From: Donghicola sp041224595
GTDB taxonomy: Bacteria > Pseudomonadota > Alphaproteobacteria > Rhodobacterales > Rhodobacteraceae
Assembly (NCBI RefSeq): GCF_041224595.1
Contig: NZ_JBGFGN010000130.1
Span: 1-17,694 of the forward strand
DNA: 17,694 nt
Direction of reading: 5' to 3'
In this document: piece after piece, positions 14,880 to 17,694 of the stretch
Layout of the letters: every line of letters begins with the position of its first letter
How positions within the stretch are numbered: position 1 is the first letter of the stretch
Translations under genes and position numbers: made by a program
The notes under the pieces: generated by a model
The model's input: the letters and a program-made list of their open reading frames with translations, nothing else
Told to the model about the DNA's origin: nothing
Database searches by the model: none

Positions 14880-16006
14880 ATACAGTCAAGAAAGATGCAG
14901 ACGCGATCCGCGTTTTGATCGTCGAGGATTCGATCACTGCACGCACTATGCTCAAGATGATGCTTGAGAGTGCGCCTGATATCACTGTCATGGACACCGC
15001 CCGCGATCCCTTTGATGCCGTGGAAAAGATGAAAGCGGGCCTGCCAGATGTCATCTTGCTGGACATCGAAATGCCCCGGATGGACGGCCTGACCTTCTTG
15101 CGCCGGATCATGTCCCAGCACCCGCTGCCTGTGGTGATCTGCTCGAACCACACAGAGGCCGGATCACAGACTGCGATGAAGGCGCTCGAGATGGGCGCCG
15201 TCGAAGTCATGTCCAAGTCCCAGCTTGGCAGCGCCATGTCGGACGAAGCCAAGATCCAGATCTGCGACTCTGTTCGTGCGGCCGCTCAGGCCCGCGTGCG
15301 CCCGAACAAGAAACCGGTAGAGCGCAAGCCGCTGGTCGCAGAAAAGAAACTATCGGCTGACGTGATCCTGCCCCCGCGTGCAGAGAATGCACCGCCCGTT
15401 CCCTATTCGGAGCCGATCATCGCTATTGGTGCGTCCACCGGCGGCACCGACGCACTGGCCAAAGTTCTGACAGAACTCACGCCCGACTGCCCTCCTGTGG
15501 TGATCGTTCAGCACATGCCAGAGCGCTTTACCGAAGCCTTCGCACGCCGCCTCGATGGTCTTTGCGCAATCCGCGTGAAAGAAGCAGAGGACGGCGACGA
15601 GTTGGAAAAAGGTCTGGCGCTCATCGCCCCTGGCCACTCTCACGTCACCCTGACCCGGGTGGGGCGCAAGTACCGCTGCAACGTCATTGGCGGCCCCTAT
15701 GTCTGCCGCCACCGTCCCTCCGTGGACGTGCTGTTCCGCTCGACCTCATGCGAGGCCGGAAAGAATGCAATGGGCGTGCTCATGACCGGCATGGGGGACG
15801 ACGGCGCTCAAGGACTGCTCGAAATGCGCAAAGCAGGGTCGCTGACCCTCGCGCAGAACGAAGAAACCTGCGTCGTCTACGGCATGCCGCGCGAAGCAGT
15901 ACTCCGCGGCGCAGCGGTCCGATCTGTTGCCCTGAACGACATCGCCTCAGAGATCATGGGTTTCTCTACGGGCGCTTCCCTAACACAAACCGCATTAGGA
16001 CGCTAA
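14876..16006 (+). CDS. cheB: Chemotaxis methylesterase/receptor deamidase CheB
   Basis: A 376-aa response regulator enzyme that removes MCP methyl groups when phosphorylated by CheA. The receiver (about 12-130) has Glu17-Asp18 and phospho-acceptor Asp63 in LLDIEMPRMDG. The conserved lysine is Lys114, within MSKSQ rather than the common KP pair. A basic, proline-containing linker (about 140-175) leads to the esterase domain with the catalytic triad Ser187 (GASTGG), His213 (QHMP) and Asp309 (GMGDDG). In the absence of a cheD gene in the window it may also deamidate receptor glutamines, as the E. coli enzyme does. The start overlaps the cheR stop; only 3 nt separate it from the next gene. Confidence 0.95.
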   Translation: MNTVKKDADAIRVLIVEDSITARTMLKMMLESAPDITVMDTARDPFDAVEKMKAGLPDVILLDIEMPRMDGLTFLRRIMSQHPLPVVICSNHTEAGSQTAMKALEMGAVEVMSKSQLGSAMSDEAKIQICDSVRAAAQARVRPNKKPVERKPLVAEKKLSADVILPPRAENAPPVPYSEPIIAIGASTGGTDALAKVLTELTPDCPPVVIVQHMPERFTEAFARRLDGLCAIRVKEAEDGDELEKGLALIAPGHSHVTLTRVGRKYRCNVIGGPYVCRHRPSVDVLFRSTSCEAGKNAMGVLMTGMGDDGAQGLLEMRKAGSLTLAQNEETCVVYGMPREAVLRGAAVRSVALNDIASEIMGFSTGASLTQTALGR

Positions 16007-16009
16007 AAC

Positions 16010-17560
16010 ATGGCAGCCTCTGTACAAACCGAACATAACGCCATCCTGCGCAGCCCGCTTTTCCGTCTGGAAACCGTGTTCAGCCGAGTGACTGACAACC
16101 TGTTTCTGGCCAGTGAAAAAGCGACGCAGCTCAAGGGCGCTATGGGCGATCTGGTCGAGATCACGAACCCTCACCAGATCGAAAAGGTCGCACAGGGGCG
16201 CCAAAACATCAGCGCTCTCGCGACGATGATCGACGACCGGATCAAGCAGTCTTCGGGGTTCATGACCGAAATCGGCCGAAAGCGGCAGATGATGAATGCG
16301 GAGATCAAGGATCTTGCGCAGAACATCCACTCTGCCGGCATCGTTTCGCTGAACGCGCGGATCATCGCACAGGGGCACCGCACCTTGAAGCAGGGCGAGC
16401 AACTGGTGCGTCTGGCCGAAAACATCTCTGGGATTACCGATAACGCCTCGGATCAAGTCGCCGAAATGCTCAAAGCTACGGAGACCATCACCAAATCCCT
16501 ACAGAAGCTCTTGGTGTTTGCAGAGGATCAGTCCCTGACGCTCGCCGACACGATGCGCCCCGAAGTCCAGACTTTGGAACATGCGCTAGAGACCCTGAGC
16601 CATGCGCTGGAAAGTTCGCATGATGCGGCGGAATGGATGAACGACTATTACAGCAAGGCCGAAGGCGAGGTAATGACGATCATTCAGGCGCTGCAGGTAG
16701 GCGATCGCGCCCGCCAGCGCGCCGAGCACATCCAGCAGATCCTGCACGAAGCCCAATCTTTCCCCGCCGACTCCAACGAGAACCAGCTTCTGACCGCCTT
16801 GGCGGACATTCAGATGGAGCAAGCGATCAAAGAAACTCTGACTGATGCCGAGAAGGCGATGCACGTGTTGTCGGGTCTCGCGGCCGGTCTGGACAAATAC
16901 GCCCAAAGCAATACCGCCCTGCGCAAAGCCTTTGCCGACCGTCACGAGTTGTCGAACAAGGCCATTCATCCCGAAACGTTGCGCCAGCAGAAGCAAATTC
17001 TAGGTGGGTGCGAAGAGACCAAAGCTCTCTTCGATGCGATCCGCAGCTCGGATGAGAGCCTTCAGGAACATAGCCGCAATCTGAACAATTCGGCCTTCCA
17101 GATGCAACTTGCGTCTCTGAACACCATCATTGCCTGTGCCCGCGAAGGGCGCGCTGCTGCAGACATGATCGTGATTTCCCAGCAGGTAAATTCGGTGGTC
17201 TCTACGGTACCAGAAATCTACGTGACTTTTAGCGAAGCACTGGAGAGCACCAAAGAACAGCTTCAGGCCTATATGTCTGATAACTGCGACGCAGATGATA
17301 CTGCGATGGACGTGGACGCGATCCAGATGATCCCCGAAGTTCTGGCCGTGATCACCGATCTAATGCCCAAGCTTGCCTCGGACTCAGAACAGGTTGCCCG
17401 CGCAATCGAAGCGAGCGACCGGATGCTCAGTGAACTAGTGAATGACCTGAGCGCGAATGACCGTGCCTCGACGAGTATCCGCCGCCAGTTCCCAGCCTCT
17501 TTGTCTATCGAACCGCGGTTCGAGCGTGTCGCGGCGCGCATCCGCAAGCTCTATATGTGA
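16010..17560 (+). CDS. Soluble helical MCP-like protein with two degenerate receptor tips and a CheZ-like DxxxQ helix
   Basis: A 516-aa, almost wholly helical cytoplasmic protein without signal peptide or membrane segment. I do not recognise a named family. Residues 104-142 and 359-399 each align without gaps to an MCP hairpin tip. Copy 1 keeps SLNARII with Asn115, but Glu and Arg of the canonical EAAR become Ile119 and Gly122. Copy 2 (AFQMQLASLNTIIACAREG, 362-380) keeps Asn371 and Arg378, but Glu becomes Ala375. Between them, LQVGDRARQRAEHIQQIL (228-245) holds Asp232 and Gln236, spaced as Asp143/Gln147 of the E. coli CheZ active site. The gene starts 3 nt after cheB (AGGA at 15997-16000), so it belongs to the che operon. 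It may be an adaptor, a decoy receptor or a CheY-P phosphatase; these are inferences. Confidence 0.85.
   Translation: MAASVQTEHNAILRSPLFRLETVFSRVTDNLFLASEKATQLKGAMGDLVEITNPHQIEKVAQGRQNISALATMIDDRIKQSSGFMTEIGRKRQMMNAEIKDLAQNIHSAGIVSLNARIIAQGHRTLKQGEQLVRLAENISGITDNASDQVAEMLKATETITKSLQKLLVFAEDQSLTLADTMRPEVQTLEHALETLSHALESSHDAAEWMNDYYSKAEGEVMTIIQALQVGDRARQRAEHIQQILHEAQSFPADSNENQLLTALADIQMEQAIKETLTDAEKAMHVLSGLAAGLDKYAQSNTALRKAFADRHELSNKAIHPETLRQQKQILGGCEETKALFDAIRSSDESLQEHSRNLNNSAFQMQLASLNTIIACAREGRAAADMIVISQQVNSVVSTVPEIYVTFSEALESTKEQLQAYMSDNCDADDTAMDVDAIQMIPEVLAVITDLMPKLASDSEQVARAIEASDRMLSELVNDLSANDRASTSIRRQFPASLSIEPRFERVAARIRKLYM
16319..16435 (+). repeat. Degenerate MCP-type hairpin tip, copy 1 (within the 516-aa protein)
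   Basis: Encodes residues 104-142. Aligned at Asn115 with the canonical tip of the MCP in this operon (Asn367), the IVSLNA core and an in-register Gly and Val downstream are kept. The kinase-contact Glu and Arg are replaced by Ile119 and Gly122. Confidence 0.55.
17084..17206 (+). repeat. Degenerate MCP-type hairpin tip, copy 2 (within the 516-aa protein)
   Basis: Encodes residues 359-399. Around Asn371 it matches the canonical tip at Ala, Gln, Leu, Leu, Asn, Ala, Arg378, Gly380, Val388 and Val393 without gaps. The conserved Glu is replaced by Ala375, and the Gly-rich turn becomes Arg-Ala-Ala-Ala. Confidence 0.65.
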
Positions 17561-17599
17561 ACGGCGGAGCAATACTCGGCCACGGTAGCGACGGCATAG
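17561..17599. other. Short spacer between the che operon and the insertion sequence
   Basis: Thirty-nine nucleotides with no gene, hairpin or T-run. The natural terminator of the che operon is not visible here and may have been displaced by the insertion. Confidence 0.5.
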
Positions 17600-17617
17600 T
17601 GTTGTCGCGGGCGGCGT

Positions 17618-17634
17618 AAAAGTCGTCCACTTTT
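17618..17634. repeat. Palindrome AAAAGT-N5-ACTTTT in the IS end
   Basis: AAAAGT (17618-17623) and ACTTTT (17629-17634) are perfect inverted copies spaced by CGTCC. It lies in the presumed terminal region of the insertion sequence and may be part of a transposase binding site. Confidence 0.6.
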
Positions 17635-17663
17635 GCCCTTTCGGATTTCGGGAGGGCTTGGGG

Positions 17664-17694
17664 ATATACACCGTGGACTTGTATTTGAAGGTGC
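17664..17694 (+). CDS. istA: IstA transposase, N-terminal fragment (IS21 family), non-ATG start
   Basis: The frame reads ATA then YTVDLYLKV up to the window end, resembling the usual IstA N-terminus (MYTVDLY-like, followed in relatives by an HTH). IstA is the DDE transposase of IS21 elements and works with the ATPase IstB. GGGAGGG at 17650-17656 is ideally placed, 7 nt before the ATA codon. The next in-frame possible start, GTG at 17673, is 16 nt away. The ATA may be a mutated ATG that silences the element, or a rare start. Only ten codons are seen, so the call rests on the short match plus the IS-end signals. Confidence 0.5.
   Translation, partial: MYTVDLYLKV

Larger units (their letters stand above)
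17600..17694 (+). mobile_element. Left end of an IS21-family insertion sequence (partial, runs off the window)
   Basis: The segment starts near the TG at 17600 (TGTTGTCGCGGG) and contains GCGGCGTAAAAGTCGTCCAC and the palindrome AAAAGT-N5-ACTTTT (17618-17634). In my memory of the family these are typical of the terminal region of IS21-type elements in proteobacteria. It is followed by a strong ribosome binding site and the first codons of an istA-like frame. The exact end is inferred, as the other end and the target duplication lie outside the window. Confidence 0.6.

Noticed and set aside
17435..17671. Minus-strand open frame crossing the end of the last che gene and the IS end
   Set aside because: It mixes antisense of the 516-aa gene with non-coding IS terminus and shows no recognisable protein family.

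Overview
The window reads as about 17.7 kb of a GC-rich alphaproteobacterial genome. Three transport or chaperone loci and one chemotaxis operon, all on the plus strand, look like a marine Rhodobacterales (roseobacter-type) organism. The basis for this is the codon usage, the pairing of a compatible-solute ABC importer with a TRAP transporter, and the che gene order. No rRNA, tRNA or CRISPR was found.

Layout. Positions 1-422 hold no convincing gene. They contain a small hairpin and a striking tract made almost only of A and C. Positions 423-1673 encode a short Hsp70-type ATPase domain protein of the YegD kind. After a 246-nt spacer with two inverted repeats comes a glycine-betaine/proline-type ABC importer: proX (1920-2933), a strong stem-loop, proW (about 3037-3921) and proV (3918-4934), closed by a Rho-independent terminator. 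A TRAP transporter follows: dctP (5152-6162), an intercistronic hairpin, dctQ (6246-6875) and dctM (6880-8280), with a hairpin after it.

Positions 8529-17560 form a tight chemotaxis operon: an unrecognised 102-aa acidic protein, cheY, cheA, cheW, a transmembrane MCP, a second cheW, cheR, cheB and a 516-aa soluble helical protein. Neighbouring genes overlap or are a few bases apart, so one transcript is likely. Together they give a receptor, two couplers, the kinase, one stand-alone response regulator and the methylation/demethylation pair. No cheZ, cheC, cheX or cheD is present in the window.

The most interesting item is the 516-aa protein. It carries two degenerate copies of the MCP hairpin tip, placed on either side of a helix with a DxxxQ motif of the kind that forms the CheZ active site. 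It could be a signalling adaptor, a decoy or a CheY-P phosphatase. The last ~95 bases look like the left end of an IS21-family insertion sequence lying about 40 bases past the che operon. Its istA reading frame begins with ATA where ATG would be expected.
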